Source: Pseudalkalibacillus sp052246725 (GTDB lineage: Bacteria; Bacillota; Bacilli; Bacillales; Fictibacillaceae). Taken from it: a stretch of DNA of 64,000 nt. Numbering within the stretch: the first letter of the stretch is position 1; each line of letters opens with the position of its first letter. Both the position numbers and the translations under genes were made by a program. The notes under the pieces are model-generated. The model was not told where the DNA came from and ran no database searches. It saw only the letters and a list, made by a program, of their open reading frames with translations. Of this stretch, positions 40,953 through 50,268 are shown piece by piece. The stretch lies in NCBI GenBank assembly GCA_052246725.1, contig JBQQCL010000006.1. The stretch is one strand, 5' to 3'.

Positions 40953-41516
40953 ATGAGAAGGAAAGCCATAGGAATCTTCATAGCAGCGATATTTCTCCTG
41001 TTGGTGGCGTGTGGTTCTGGAAGTATACTAGACTGGATCGCCGAACACTATCCATTGGAGGATGTGGTCGAAAGCAGCACGAATCCGGATGATGTTGCAA
41101 GGCTATACGTTGCCAAGGACAAAAGTATCCAAGAGGTATCTAAAGCGATCCAGGATCATATGGAGCCGAATAATGCCAGCGAAATAAAGGAGAACAAACA
41201 AGTCTTGGTGTACGATGATCATTTTGTAACGTTGACCCAAGATGAGGATGATGCTGAGAGTACCAATATCGAAGTGGCGTCGGATGAATTTGTCCGTGAC
41301 AACTACAGACCGGGCTTTTTCAATGGATTTATCGCCTATTACATATTAGATGAAATTCTCGACGTGGATGATTGGAAAAATAAGCAGAATAAGCGTTGTG
41401 GCGGAAAATGCTATGAAGGCTACAACAAATCAGGTGGAAATTATAAAGGTCCTGCAGTCCCTTCTTCTTTCAGAGGATCAGGAAATCGCGGCGGGGGCCC
41501 TGGTACAGGTAAATAA
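40953..41516 (+). CDS. DUF4247 lipoprotein
   Basis: A 187-residue lipoprotein: a signal peptide with lipobox LVAC (Cys20), then a globular region (SILDWIAEHYPLEDVVESS...DVARLYVAKDKSIQEVS...) and a Cys/Gly/Ser-rich tail (RCGGKC...RGGGPGTGK). DUF4247 proteins occur with the PspA/DUF350 set. It presumably works at the outer face of the membrane. GGGGGTGTG precedes the ATG at 40953. Confidence 0.85.
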   Translation: MRRKAIGIFIAAIFLLLVACGSGSILDWIAEHYPLEDVVESSTNPDDVARLYVAKDKSIQEVSKAIQDHMEPNNASEIKENKQVLVYDDHFVTLTQDEDDAESTNIEVASDEFVRDNYRPGFFNGFIAYYILDEILDVDDWKNKQNKRCGGKCYEGYNKSGGNYKGPAVPSSFRGSGNRGGGPGTGK

Positions 41517-41533
41517 CTTTTGGGAGGTTTAAC

Positions 41534-41929
41534 ATGAGTCCATTTATTTTAACTTTACTCTATTTCATTGCAGCTGTTGTAATTGTTGGCATCGGCCTTG
41601 TCATATTTGAACTTGTGACGACAAAGTACAAAGACTGGGAGGAAATCAAACAAGGAAATTCAGCTGTCGCTTTATCGATCGGCGGCAAGATCATCGGTAT
41701 CTGTATCATTCTGGCGTTTTCGATCTATACGAATGATGGTATCCCTCAAACCATGATCTGGGGCGGTTATGGCGTAGTCCTGCAATTGGTGGCCTATTAC
41801 TTGTTCGATTTTCTAACGCGCAGGTTCACAGTGGAAATGGAATTGAAAAATGGAAACGTCTCTGTCGGGATCGTTTCAATGTGTGTTTCAATCGGACTGG
41901 CTTTTGTCGTTGGTGCTTCGATTACGTAA
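41534..41929 (+). CDS. DUF350 family membrane protein
   Basis: A 131-residue protein with four hydrophobic segments in two similar pairs. The family motif GNSAVALSIGGKIIGICIIL occurs around residues 47-66, and a related NGNVSVGIVSMCVSIGLAF ends the protein. DUF350 (E. coli YjfL) is found in the yjfIJKLMC set beside a PspA-like protein and a glutathionylspermidine synthase homologue, parallel to this island. TTGGGAGG precedes the ATG. Confidence 0.85.
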   Translation: MSPFILTLLYFIAAVVIVGIGLVIFELVTTKYKDWEEIKQGNSAVALSIGGKIIGICIILAFSIYTNDGIPQTMIWGGYGVVLQLVAYYLFDFLTRRFTVEMELKNGNVSVGIVSMCVSIGLAFVVGASIT

Positions 41930-42041
41930 GAAGCAATTATTTTATTCTTAAAAAGCAATCAGCATTTAATAGAGTGTCTTATTGATTGGCGTATTTGCAA
42001 CACTGCTGCAGGAAACGTACACTAGCAGCCATGTATTCAGC

Positions 42042-42226
42042 TAACGGACACCAGAGCCGTTATTTGTGACAAAATATCGTGTTCAGAAATTTAGCGGACA
42101 CCACAGCCGTTATTTGTGAATAAAGTAGCTGATTTTCTATGATAATTGCGAAATAAGGTCCCTGGTGTCCGTTAAATTTAAAAAATCCAGTGGTTTTGGT
42201 CAAATAAGGTCTCCTGTGTCCGTTAA
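42042..42226. repeat. intergenic repeat family B, copy 2
   Basis: Same design as copy 1: two CGGACACCA(G/C)AGCCGTTATTTGTGA units, then AATAAGGTCCCTGGTGTCCG and AATAAGGTCTCCTGTGTCCG in inverse. It lies between DUF350 and the spermidine synthase gene of the same island. Confidence 0.85.
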
Positions 42227-42266
42227 GGTGTAGTGGGAAATCAACAATTTGGAATATGAGATGAAC

Positions 42267-42304
42267 GGGGAGGACCAGACCATTGGCTCCCCTATTCTTT
42301 TTTG
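42267..42304 (+). terminator. terminator before the spermidine synthase gene
   Basis: ggggag / ctcccc followed by TATTCTTTTTT. It suggests that the synthase has its own promoter or is expressed by read-through. Confidence 0.55.
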
Positions 42305-42344
42305 CACATAGATTCATAATTTTAGTATTTACGTAGGTGAAATC

Positions 42345-43895
42345 ATGATAGATAACGGGACAATCAAAAGTAATCGGATTTACTGGGCATCAGGAATCGT
42401 ATCGATCTGCGGCATCATCTTCGAGGTCCTGTTTGGGGCGTTAGGTTCTTATATCCTTGGGGACGGCGTGAAACAGTACACGTTGACGATTTCCCTGTTT
42501 CTTACTGGTATGGGGATCGGATCCTTCTTAAGTGAAAAGGTGATGAAAAAGCTGATTGAAGCCTTCATCATCATTGAATTTTCCGTCGCCTTGATCGGGG
42601 GTTTTTCAGCGTTCCTTCTGTTTGGGGTAACGGCGTATCTCGCGGATGGTTCGGATGCGATTTTTTTATACACGGTCATCCTCACCATCGGTACACTCAC
42701 TGGGCTGGAATTACCGATTCTGATCCGTAAAGCGAATGAAATCGGCGTTCAAATCAACAAGAGTACAGCGAGGGTTCTTTTTTCGGATTATGCGGGTGGC
42801 TTGATCGGCGGCTTATTATTCATTTTCCTTTTCCGTCCACAATTCGGTCTGGTAAAATCAGCATTCCTTGTGGCGATCATCAATCTTGTCGTCGCGCTTT
42901 GGGTCTTGTATACCTTCAGGAAAGAAATCGCTCGTCTGAAGACGTATTCGATCATCGGGGGGATCCTTTTTGTGCTCCTGATCGGTGGAGTGATGTTCGG
43001 CGAAGAAATGGCGCTTTCTTTTGAACAGAAGTTGTATAAGGATCCGATCATTTATACAGAAGAGACGAAATACCAGCATATCGTCTTGACGAAGGAACAG
43101 GGTGATCTGAGGCTCTATTTGGATGGCCAGCTCCAGTTCAGTTCCGCGGACGAATACCGGTATCATGAAACGTTGGTCCATATCCCGATGGCATTGGCAG
43201 AGCGTAGAGAAAAGGTGTTGATTCTCGGTGGTGGTGACGGCCTTGCACTCCGTGAGCTTGAAAAGTATAACGATATCAAAGAAATCACCGTCGTCGATCT
43301 TGATCCTAGAATGGTTGAACTTGCAGAAACCAATCCGCTTCTGAAAGAGTTGAATGGAAATGCTTTTGAAAATGAAAAAGTAGAGGTCCACCATCAAGAT
43401 GCGTATGATTTTATGGAAAAGTCGGAAGGTTTTTATGATGTCATTCTTGTTGATTTACCTGATCCAAACAATGAATCACTGAATAAGCTTTACACACTCG
43501 AATTCTATTCCTTGCTCCGGAACCACCTGGATCCCGGCGGAATGATCATGGCGCAAGCGACCAGTCCAGTATTTGCAAGAGAAGTGTATTGGACGATCGA
43601 TCAAACGTTTGCTGAGACGGGTTTGAAAACGGAAAACTTCCACCTTGATATACCAAGCTTCGGCAACTGGGGATTTGTGCTCGCCTCAAGGAAACCGATC
43701 AATGTTAATGAAATCGAGATCGATGTTGAGACAGAGTACTTAACCACTGAGATCATCCCTTCATTAACGAAATTCGGAAAGGACGAAGATCGTTCTTTTA
43801 CAAATAAGGAGGGGAAAAAGTCCGAACTCAAACCGAATACGCTGATCCGTCCGATTTTGATCGATATCTATGAGAAGGCATGGCAGAATTATTGA
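42345..43895 (+). CDS. polyamine aminopropyltransferase with N-terminal membrane domain
   Basis: A 516-residue fusion. Residues ~10-210 hold six to seven membrane helices and residues ~230-450 the spermidine synthase domain. YLDGQLQFSSADEYRYHETLVHIPM is the entry motif, VLILGGGDGLALRE binds the aminopropyl donor, and VEVHHQDAYDF and DLPDPNNESLNKLYTLEFY hold the catalytic Asp residues. It transfers aminopropyl from decarboxylated SAM to an amine, here at the membrane. In this window the only AdoMet decarboxylase is the one in the microcin C-like cluster. AGGTGA precedes the ATG. Confidence 0.9.
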   Translation: MIDNGTIKSNRIYWASGIVSICGIIFEVLFGALGSYILGDGVKQYTLTISLFLTGMGIGSFLSEKVMKKLIEAFIIIEFSVALIGGFSAFLLFGVTAYLADGSDAIFLYTVILTIGTLTGLELPILIRKANEIGVQINKSTARVLFSDYAGGLIGGLLFIFLFRPQFGLVKSAFLVAIINLVVALWVLYTFRKEIARLKTYSIIGGILFVLLIGGVMFGEEMALSFEQKLYKDPIIYTEETKYQHIVLTKEQGDLRLYLDGQLQFSSADEYRYHETLVHIPMALAERREKVLILGGGDGLALRELEKYNDIKEITVVDLDPRMVELAETNPLLKELNGNAFENEKVEVHHQDAYDFMEKSEGFYDVILVDLPDPNNESLNKLYTLEFYSLLRNHLDPGGMIMAQATSPVFAREVYWTIDQTFAETGLKTENFHLDIPSFGNWGFVLASRKPINVNEIEIDVETEYLTTEIIPSLTKFGKDEDRSFTNKEGKKSELKPNTLIRPILIDIYEKAWQNY

Positions 43896-43940
43896 TTGAA
43901 AGTGATATGAGGCTGTCCTTGTCGGACCAGCCTCCCACCA

Positions 43941-44081
43941 TCAAACGCGCTTTTTCAAAAACTTATAAACGAGGATCGCTGCAGCTGCCACGAGCAGGAT
44001 ATGGATGATCCCGCCTACAATGTTGAAAATGACACCGAGCAGCCAGATGATCAGTATGATCCATAAGATGGTCCAAATCAT
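43941..44081 (-). CDS. lmo0937-type small membrane protein
   Basis: A 46-codon gene: MIWTILWIILIIWLLGVIFNIVGG then IIHILLVAAAAILVYKFLKKRV. It matches the short lmo0937 family of Gram-positive bacteria: two hydrophobic stretches joined by GG and a basic end. GAAAGGATT lies upstream of the ATG at 44081. Many relatives respond to envelope stress, which would fit the PspA island beside it; the exact role is unknown. A short stem (gaggctg / cagcctc, 43913-43935) separates it from the synthase. Confidence 0.75.
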   Translation of the reverse strand: MIWTILWIILIIWLLGVIFNIVGGIIHILLVAAAAILVYKFLKKRV

Positions 44082-44175
44082 AGGTAAAATCCTTTCATTT
44101 GTGAATTTTACAGATAGTTTTCCCTGAAAACCCTAAAAAATGTAGAGTTAATCCTATCAATCAGGAGGTGTTTCT

Positions 44176-44850
44176 ATGAACCAGACAATCCCCCTTCATA
44201 TTTTAAATGGCCAGGTGATGTATGATTATTTCGAGAAAACACGTTACCTTGAGGGTGAGCGGATGATCCCTTTCAACGAGGCGATGTGCTATGGCGAAAC
44301 ATGCAAGGATGTCTTTTCCGACGAATTTTCTAAAATCCGTACCGATGTCCACCAAGTGACCCGAGAACAATATGCTGAAATTACGGAAAAACCGCTGCAG
44401 CCCCTTTTGAATGGAAATTTCACAAAGCTGCACCTCTGGTTTGATACCGATATGTTTTGCCAAATTAATCTCTTGACCCTTTTAGCCTGGTTGGATCAGA
44501 CGGATTATACGGAGGCCGTTGAGCTTCATATTGTCGAAGAACGTTTTCAACCAGTGGAGCATTATCGTGTGAAGGCAGACGGGTATCATGAGCTTTATCA
44601 ACAGGTTTTAATCGGCAAAAATATGCCCGATTTTATTGATCTGGCCCCTTTACAGAAGGGGATCAAGCTGTATTTGGATTATCGCGACCCTGACAGTGAT
44701 CTGATGCGGTATATCCAGGATCATAAGCATCTCTCTGAAGATGAACTCGTATCCTCACTCTTAGAAAACTTCAAGGACTATGGGTTAGGTGATACCCAAT
44801 ATTATGAACTGATAAAAACTTGCAAGGGATATAGGCCAAAAGAAGAATAG
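44176..44850 (+). CDS. DUF1835-like protein
   Basis: A 224-residue cytosolic protein: IPLHILNGQVMYDYFEKTRYLEGERMIPFNEAMCYG at the start, LHLWFDTDMFCQINLLTLLAWLDQ in the middle, and a C-terminal acidic helix region. The N-terminal pattern fits DUF1835; such proteins are sometimes mislabelled AraC regulators, but no HTH is visible. Function unknown. TCAGGAGGTG precedes the ATG. Confidence 0.65.
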   Translation: MNQTIPLHILNGQVMYDYFEKTRYLEGERMIPFNEAMCYGETCKDVFSDEFSKIRTDVHQVTREQYAEITEKPLQPLLNGNFTKLHLWFDTDMFCQINLLTLLAWLDQTDYTEAVELHIVEERFQPVEHYRVKADGYHELYQQVLIGKNMPDFIDLAPLQKGIKLYLDYRDPDSDLMRYIQDHKHLSEDELVSSLLENFKDYGLGDTQYYELIKTCKGYRPKEE

Positions 44851-44948
44851 ACATATGACTCATTTTTTGAATTTTCCGAAACTAACGTAACATTATTTGA
44901 CAGATATCGTCTAAATCGTTGAATAAAGTATGTAAGGAGATTCAAATA

Positions 44949-46112
44949 ATGAGACGTTTATTTATTGTTGCAGTTGCTTGCTTGTTCATGACTATGAGTT
45001 TGGTGGCTTGTTCTTTTCCAGTAGCAGGTTTCCAGGAAAATCAAGACGAAGAGACTGAACGGCAACCGGAACATACTCGTGAACAGTCCAGCAATAGAGA
45101 CAAGAATGTGGAGCTTGACTCTCAACCTCAAACAGAGGATCCGGATGGGGATTTGGTCGAATATCACGGACCGGTGGAGCATATCTTTTTTCATCCAACA
45201 ATCGTCTATCCAGAATTGGCATTCGATTTTGATGCTATGGCTAAAGGATACAACGATTATTTTGTCACTGTAGATGAATTTAAGAGAACGCTTGATGAAC
45301 TTTACAAAAATGACTATATCTTAATCGACATCAACTCACTGGTCGAGGAAAAAGAAGATGGCAAAATCGTTTCGAGGCAATTGAGGCTTCCTGAAGGTAA
45401 GAAACCATTGGTCCTCTCAATCGATGATATGAATTACTACGACTATATGAGGAAGAACGGGAATGTTTATAAGCTGGTGCTTAATGAAGAGGGTGAGGTT
45501 GCCTCCTATGAAAAGACACCAGAAGGTAAAGAGCTGATTACACGTGATCATGCGATTGCTCCTATTTTAGATCAATTTGTAGAAGAGCATCCGGATTTCT
45601 CTTTCAATGGAGCGAAGGGCCTCATAGCACTGACCGGGTATGAGGGTGTTCTAGGCTATCGGACCAATGAATTGAATAACGCGGAAATTGAAGATCGAAA
45701 GCAAGAGGCACTCAAGGTCATCAAGCGACTAAAAGAGACGGGGTGGACATTTGCGTCTCATGGTTACGGGCATCTGGATGCAAACAAAGTAGGTTTTCAA
45801 CGTCTGGCTGACGATACAGACCAATGGAAAGCGGAAGTGGAGCCGTTGATCGGCGAGACAGATGTGTATGTTTATCCGTATGGGAGCAGGGTCGAAACAG
45901 GAGGAGCGAAATTTAAGGATCTTGTGGAATCAGGTTTTAAAATCCTCTGTGGTGTCGGACCTGAAGCATATATGGAAGAATTCGAGAATAGCGTGATCAT
46001 GATGGACCGCCGTCACATTGACGGTATTGCCCTCCAAACGCAAAAACACAGATTAGCGCCTCTTCTAGATACTGACCACGTGCTTGAAAATAAAGTCCGT
46101 CCTGAATATTAG
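44949..46112 (+). CDS. polysaccharide deacetylase-like lipoprotein
   Basis: A 387-residue lipoprotein with lipobox LVAC (Cys21), an acidic linker, and a NodB-like region: HPTIVYPELAFD, TVDEFKRTLDELYKNDYILIDINSLV, KKPLVLSIDDMNYYDY, IALTGYEGVLGYRTNE and GWTFASHGYGHLDANK. The SIDD and HxxxH-like positions suggest that the metal site is kept. It probably removes acetyl groups from a cell-wall polymer or has a structural role. AAGGAGATT lies before the ATG at 44949. Confidence 0.8.
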   Translation: MRRLFIVAVACLFMTMSLVACSFPVAGFQENQDEETERQPEHTREQSSNRDKNVELDSQPQTEDPDGDLVEYHGPVEHIFFHPTIVYPELAFDFDAMAKGYNDYFVTVDEFKRTLDELYKNDYILIDINSLVEEKEDGKIVSRQLRLPEGKKPLVLSIDDMNYYDYMRKNGNVYKLVLNEEGEVASYEKTPEGKELITRDHAIAPILDQFVEEHPDFSFNGAKGLIALTGYEGVLGYRTNELNNAEIEDRKQEALKVIKRLKETGWTFASHGYGHLDANKVGFQRLADDTDQWKAEVEPLIGETDVYVYPYGSRVETGGAKFKDLVESGFKILCGVGPEAYMEEFENSVIMMDRRHIDGIALQTQKHRLAPLLDTDHVLENKVRPEY

Positions 46113-46185
46113 ATTTTAAAAGAAACTTGGCGAATTAGCGAAAGGTCAGTCATAGTTGCACTGAAACTTTATGTGAAATAAAAAG

Positions 46186-46238
46186 AGGCTGCCGATCGCG
46201 TCGGCAGCCTACGACAGTGACGGTCATCACTGTCTTTT
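46186..46238 (+). terminator. two consecutive hairpins after the deacetylase-like gene
   Basis: aggctgccga / tcggcagcct (46186-46210), then acagtga / tcactgt followed by CTTTTAG (46214-46238). The rest of the 46113-46378 gap shows nothing else. Confidence 0.55.
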
Positions 46239-46378
46239 AGGGGGAGGGGGATAGGTCTTTAATGGATTTATGCGTTAAAGTATAGATGATAATCGATGGG
46301 GAGTAAATACGACAAAAGGCGTAATATGTATTCATTATAAAAATAATAGCCTTCTGTAATAGAAGGCTATAAATAGTA

Positions 46379-46699
46379 TTATCTTGCGGGTTCTTTATCT
46401 CGCTTTCGGAGTCCTAAGAGTCCTGCTAATCCTAAGAGACCAAGCCATTCCCAGTTCGTATCATTTTCAGCGCCAGTAGCAGTCACATTTGCTCGGCCAT
46501 TACGGTCCTCTCGATTTGCTTCATCACCGATTCTTAATGGACCATCGTCCTCATTAATGTTCAGTGGCCTTTCACCATAGTTTCCATCGTCCGTTGTGTC
46601 CATTTGATTGTTATTGCCTTCTGCAAAAGCTGTAATCGAAGCTGATGAAAGGATTAATGTCAGCGTAAAAAGGACAGACAAAAGAATTTTCATTGTCAT
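46379..46699 (-). CDS. WGxxGxxG family exported protein
   Basis: A 104-106-residue protein with a signal peptide (ILLSVLFTLTLILSSASITAFA), an acidic Asn/Asp-rich middle, and the C-terminal anchor WEWLGLLGLAGLLGLRKRD typical of WGxxGxxG proteins. It is probably held in the membrane by this end. Two ATGs (46699, 46693) follow AGGAGG at 4 and 10 nt. Function unknown. Confidence 0.75.
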   Translation of the reverse strand: MTMKILLSVLFTLTLILSSASITAFAEGNNNQMDTTDDGNYGERPLNINEDDGPLRIGDEANREDRNGRANVTATGAENDTNWEWLGLLGLAGLLGLRKRDKEPAR

Positions 46700-46868
46700 T
46701 CTACCTCCTGATTTATTTCGTTTTTATCAATATGTTCACCTTTATAATTCCAATTGTAGAGATAGTTATTCGCGTGAAAGGATTTTTTTAGTTATCAAAT
46801 GTGAAAACCACAAAAAATCAAAAGGTAAAAGTCCATTGAAATGCAACGATGTTGAAAGGGAGGTAATC

Positions 46869-47465
46869 ATGACGGAAAAAACAATAGATAAATCAGAACT
46901 CATAGGAGCTGGATCAGGCATTATCTTCATGGCTTTTTTCGGGATGCTATGGTCGGTAACTGGAAATATGGGGTTGCAAGGATGGGGGTCTCCTTTCGTT
47001 TCAGTTTCTGTGATTTTTATAGGATTGGTCGTGATGGCTTTAGGCATCTCGTTATTGAGGAAATCAAAGGAATTTCCAGCCATAACGTCTAAAGAAGGTC
47101 ATGAAAGAGGAAAGCGCAACTTCTGGTTCAACATGATATTTCTGGGAGAAGGAATCGCGATTGGTATTACCATTGCAGTCTGTAACTTCATCAATCATAC
47201 TGATCTTATTCCAGGGATGATCGCGCTTATCGTCGGCATTCACTTTTTTCCTTTAGCACATCTTTTTCAGGTTAAACTCTACCATGTTACAGGTGCTCTT
47301 CTCTGTTTACTTGCGCTTATTTCATTCACCTTTTTATCGACGACCATTGAAGTTGGAGACCGAACTATACTGATTTCGTTGGCTTTACTTGGTTTTGGTT
47401 CAGCTCTGATCCTTTGGGTCACGGGTTTGATCATATGGACAACAACAAAGCGGTACGGATTTTAA
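46869..47465 (+). CDS. six-helix membrane protein of unknown function
   Basis: A 198-residue protein with six hydrophobic segments and a charged loop (KSKEFPAITSKEGHERGKRNF) after the second. I recognise no family with confidence (a DUF7010-type protein is possible). GGGAGG lies 6 nt before the ATG at 46869; the longer open frame upstream has no start signal. It is followed by a DinB gene 18 bp on. Confidence 0.65.
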   Translation: MTEKTIDKSELIGAGSGIIFMAFFGMLWSVTGNMGLQGWGSPFVSVSVIFIGLVVMALGISLLRKSKEFPAITSKEGHERGKRNFWFNMIFLGEGIAIGITIAVCNFINHTDLIPGMIALIVGIHFFPLAHLFQVKLYHVTGALLCLLALISFTFLSTTIEVGDRTILISLALLGFGSALILWVTGLIIWTTTKRYGF

Positions 47466-47483
47466 AAAATGGAGGTTAGTGTG

Positions 47484-47957
47484 ATGTTGAAAATGTTTGA
47501 ATATAACTGGCAGGTTCGTGAGGATTGGTTTAGATGGTGTGAAGATTTGCCTGAGGAAGAATTGTTGAAAGAGCGGGTTGGAGGAGTCGGAAGTATCCTT
47601 TATACATTGTTTCACATTGTGGATGTCGAATGGAGTTGGATTCTTGGTTTACAGGGTGAACCGGAGCCAGAACTTCCTTTTGAAGAATTTGCAAGCTTGC
47701 AAAAAGTGAAGGATTTTTCAAGTCGATGTCATGCCGACGTTGAACCTTTTGTGAGAGCCTGGACAAATGAAATGGAGTACCGGATTCTATCAGAACCCGA
47801 TGCCGATGGAAAAACGGTCAGCTTCAAGCATGGTGAGGTCATGCGTCATGTCATTGCCCACGAAATCCACCACATCGGTCAGTTATCTGTGTGGGCACGT
47901 GAATTGGGAAGAAAACCAGTCACGGCAAATTTGATTGGTAGAGGATTATACGATTGA
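47484..47957 (+). CDS. DinB family protein
   Basis: A 157-residue DinB protein of the B. subtilis DinB type. YTLFHIVDVEWSWILGLQGE has the first His ligand and EVMRHVIAHEIHHIGQLSVWARELG the other two. It is a metal-binding four-helix bundle, in B. subtilis DNA-damage induced. The ATG at 47484 has GGAGG upstream. Probably co-transcribed with the membrane protein before it. Confidence 0.85.
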   Translation: MLKMFEYNWQVREDWFRWCEDLPEEELLKERVGGVGSILYTLFHIVDVEWSWILGLQGEPEPELPFEEFASLQKVKDFSSRCHADVEPFVRAWTNEMEYRILSEPDADGKTVSFKHGEVMRHVIAHEIHHIGQLSVWARELGRKPVTANLIGRGLYD

Positions 47958-47974
47958 TAACATAGAAAAAGTAA

Positions 47975-48161
47975 TTAGCGGACACCAGAGCCGTTATTTG
48001 TGCCAAAATGGCGTGTTTCGGAAATTTAGCGGACACCAGAGCCGTTATTTGTCAATAATACAGCTGAATTTCAATGAAAACCACAAAATAAGAGCACTGG
48101 TGTCCGCTATTATTATAAATTATATTGGAATGAACGAAATAAGGTCTCCTATGTCCGTTAA
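47975..48161. repeat. intergenic repeat family B, copy 3
   Basis: Two CGGACACCAGAGCCGTTATTTGT units, then an inverse AATAAGAGCACTGGTGTCCG and AATAAGGTCTCCTATGTCCG. It starts 18 bp after the DinB stop. Confidence 0.85.
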
Positions 48162-48239
48162 ATTTTATTTGCAACCATGGAACTTATCAAAACCCTCTTT
48201 TTCCATTAATTAAGACTCTCATTAAGGACCCTTTTGATT

Positions 48240-48500
48240 TCAAGCGACATTTGCGACATTCCTGCTGGAAGAGCAAGCAAGCGAGACCCCGGAGAATTAA
48301 GTATCTTCGGATCATGATGAACTTCGACTAAAAGCCACGACGTCGCCTGCGGTTACTCGGCGCAAAACTACAATGATGGATCTAAGTCTGAGGCCTTGTG
48401 GTGAACGTCAAGGCCACCATAAGGAAAACTCCTAAGAATTCTACTCGCAGACACGAAAATGATTTCATTTTTGTGTTGACATCCTGTACAAGGGAGAAGG
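48240..48500. repeat. degenerate Bacillus intergenic element
   Basis: CCTGCTGGAAGAGCAAGCAAGCGAGACCCCG and CGACGTCGCCTGCGGTTACTCGGCGC recall the widespread Bacillaceae element that reads ...GCAAGCGAGACCCCGCAGG...GCGGAAAGCGAG. Here it is truncated and rearranged. No gene is seen between 47958 and 48680. Confidence 0.45.
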
Positions 48501-48558
48501 CTCCCGGAAAAGGGTGAATTTCGTAGATATCAACAATGCGAAAACCCTTTCATTGAGA

Positions 48559-48572
48559 TGAAAACGCTTCAA
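48559..48572 (+). promoter_or_regulatory. cre-like site upstream of cstA
   Basis: TGAAAACGCTTCAA matches TGWAARCGYTWNCW at 13 of 14 positions, ~45 bp upstream of the -35. Carbon-catabolite control of a carbon-starvation gene is expected. Confidence 0.65.
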
Positions 48573-48616
48573 ATATGACGAAACAATGGAAATATATATA
48601 ATTTTCAGAAAACCTA

Positions 48617-48645
48617 TTGTCATTCGACAAGATTCCGTATAGAAT
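48617..48645 (+). promoter_or_regulatory. cstA promoter
   Basis: TTGTCA and TAGAAT with 17 bp between them, ~30 bp upstream of the cstA ribosome binding site. Confidence 0.65.
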
Positions 48646-48680
48646 ACTCCCTATCGTTTATTTTGAAGGGAGGCTTAGCG

Positions 48681-50120
48681 ATGGTTACATTTCTTGCATC
48701 CATCATGTTATTACTTCTAGGATATTTTTTCTATGCAAAGGTGGTTGAACGAATTTTCGGCATCGACGACCTAAATCGGACCCCTGCTTATAGGAAGAAT
48801 GACAGGTTCGATTACACACCTATGAGCTGGTGGAAAGCCACCCTCATTCAACTGCTCAACATCGCAGGCCTCGGCCCGATCTTTGGTGCCATCTTAGGGG
48901 CACTGTATGGACCAGTGGCATTCATCTGGATTGTCATCGGTAGTATCTTTGCAGGTGCTGTACACGATTATTTTTCGGGGATGTTATCACTACGCCACAA
49001 CGGTGCCCAATTTCCGACCATTGTAGGCAAATATCTAGGAAAACCAGCGCAATCCATGATCAATGTACTCTCCATTGGTTTGATGATTCTGGTCGCAGCA
49101 GCATTCACTGCTGGACCCGCACAGCTGATGGCTGAGATCACACCTTTAAGCTTCACGGTGTCTATCATGATCATTTTCGCTTATTTTCTTGTAGCGACAT
49201 TATTGCCTGTCAATAAAATTATCGGACGGATTTATCCGATTTTCGGTGGAATCCTCATTTTCATGGCGCTTTCGATCGGGGTTGGAATGTTCTTTTTCGA
49301 TAACCCGATTCCTAATTTAACTGTTCAAAATCTGCACCCTGAGGAACTGCCGATTTGGCCGCTGCTGATGGTCACGGTTTCGTGCGGGGCAATTTCAGGT
49401 TTCCATAGTACCCAAAGTCCGATTTTATCCAGGACGTTGAAGAAGGAAAGTGAAGGGCGGAAAGTCTTTTACGGTGCCATGATCAGTGAAGGGATCATCA
49501 CGCTCATTTGGGCAGCTGCCGGAATGACGTTCTTTGGCAGTACCGCGGGGCTTCAGGAGGCTCTTGCGGCAGGGGGTCCTGCAGGTGTCGTAAACGAAAT
49601 AAGCTCGACGACCCTTGGCACACTGGGCGGCATCCTGGCTGTACTTGGTGTGATCATTTTACCGATTACCACAGGGGATACAGCATTACGGTCATCCCGT
49701 ATGATGCTTGTGGACCTTTTAAAGCCTTTTCTCAAAAAAGCCGGAAAGAAGACGAATGCATTGCTCGTCATTCCAGTTGCTGCACCCGCCTTTTTGCTCA
49801 CTCAAATCGATTACAGCTTTTTATGGCGTTATGTCGGTTGGTCGAATCAGGTCGTTGCGACTGTCATGCTTTGGACAGGTGCTATGTACTTGATCATGCA
49901 TCAGAAGTTTCATTGGATCTGTAGTGTGCCGGCCCTATTCATGACAGCCGTGGTGAGCACATATCTCTTTTATGCACCAGAAGGGTTCGGATTGACTTAC
50001 ATGACATCGATGGTGATTGGTGCTGCGATCTGGACAGTCGTTTTCATCTGGTTCATCACCAGACTTGTAAAATGGAAAAATGCTGATCAAGCAGATTTAG
50101 TCGTCAAAAAAGCAAGCTGA
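48681..50120 (+). CDS. cstA: carbon starvation protein CstA (pyruvate/peptide transporter)
   Basis: A 479-residue permease with ~14 hydrophobic segments. CstA motifs are RFDYTPMSWWKATLIQLLNIAGLGPIFGAILGALYGP, GAVHDYFSGMLSLRHNGAQFP, SGFHSTQSPILSRTLK and ITTGDTALRSSRMML. Members take up pyruvate or peptides on starvation. It is shorter than E. coli CstA (~700 residues), as usual for the Bacillus form. GAAGGGAGG precedes the ATG at 48681. The promoter and cre site suggest CcpA control. Confidence 0.9.
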   Translation: MVTFLASIMLLLLGYFFYAKVVERIFGIDDLNRTPAYRKNDRFDYTPMSWWKATLIQLLNIAGLGPIFGAILGALYGPVAFIWIVIGSIFAGAVHDYFSGMLSLRHNGAQFPTIVGKYLGKPAQSMINVLSIGLMILVAAAFTAGPAQLMAEITPLSFTVSIMIIFAYFLVATLLPVNKIIGRIYPIFGGILIFMALSIGVGMFFFDNPIPNLTVQNLHPEELPIWPLLMVTVSCGAISGFHSTQSPILSRTLKKESEGRKVFYGAMISEGIITLIWAAAGMTFFGSTAGLQEALAAGGPAGVVNEISSTTLGTLGGILAVLGVIILPITTGDTALRSSRMMLVDLLKPFLKKAGKKTNALLVIPVAAPAFLLTQIDYSFLWRYVGWSNQVVATVMLWTGAMYLIMHQKFHWICSVPALFMTAVVSTYLFYAPEGFGLTYMTSMVIGAAIWTVVFIWFITRLVKWKNADQADLVVKKAS

Positions 50121-50136
50121 ATAAATGATTGTTTCA

Positions 50137-50168
50137 ACCCCCGGCATCGATGTCGGGGGTATTATTAT
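50137..50168 (+). terminator. cstA terminator
   Basis: acccccg / cgggggt followed by ATTATTAT. Confidence 0.65.
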
Positions 50169-50268
50169 GTAGGATACGCGTAACAAAATAAGTCAGTTCA
50201 AAAGTATTGGAACTTTTCCATGTGTCCCTCGTAAATGTACTAACGTTTTAAATTTAGGAGGGTGTTTT

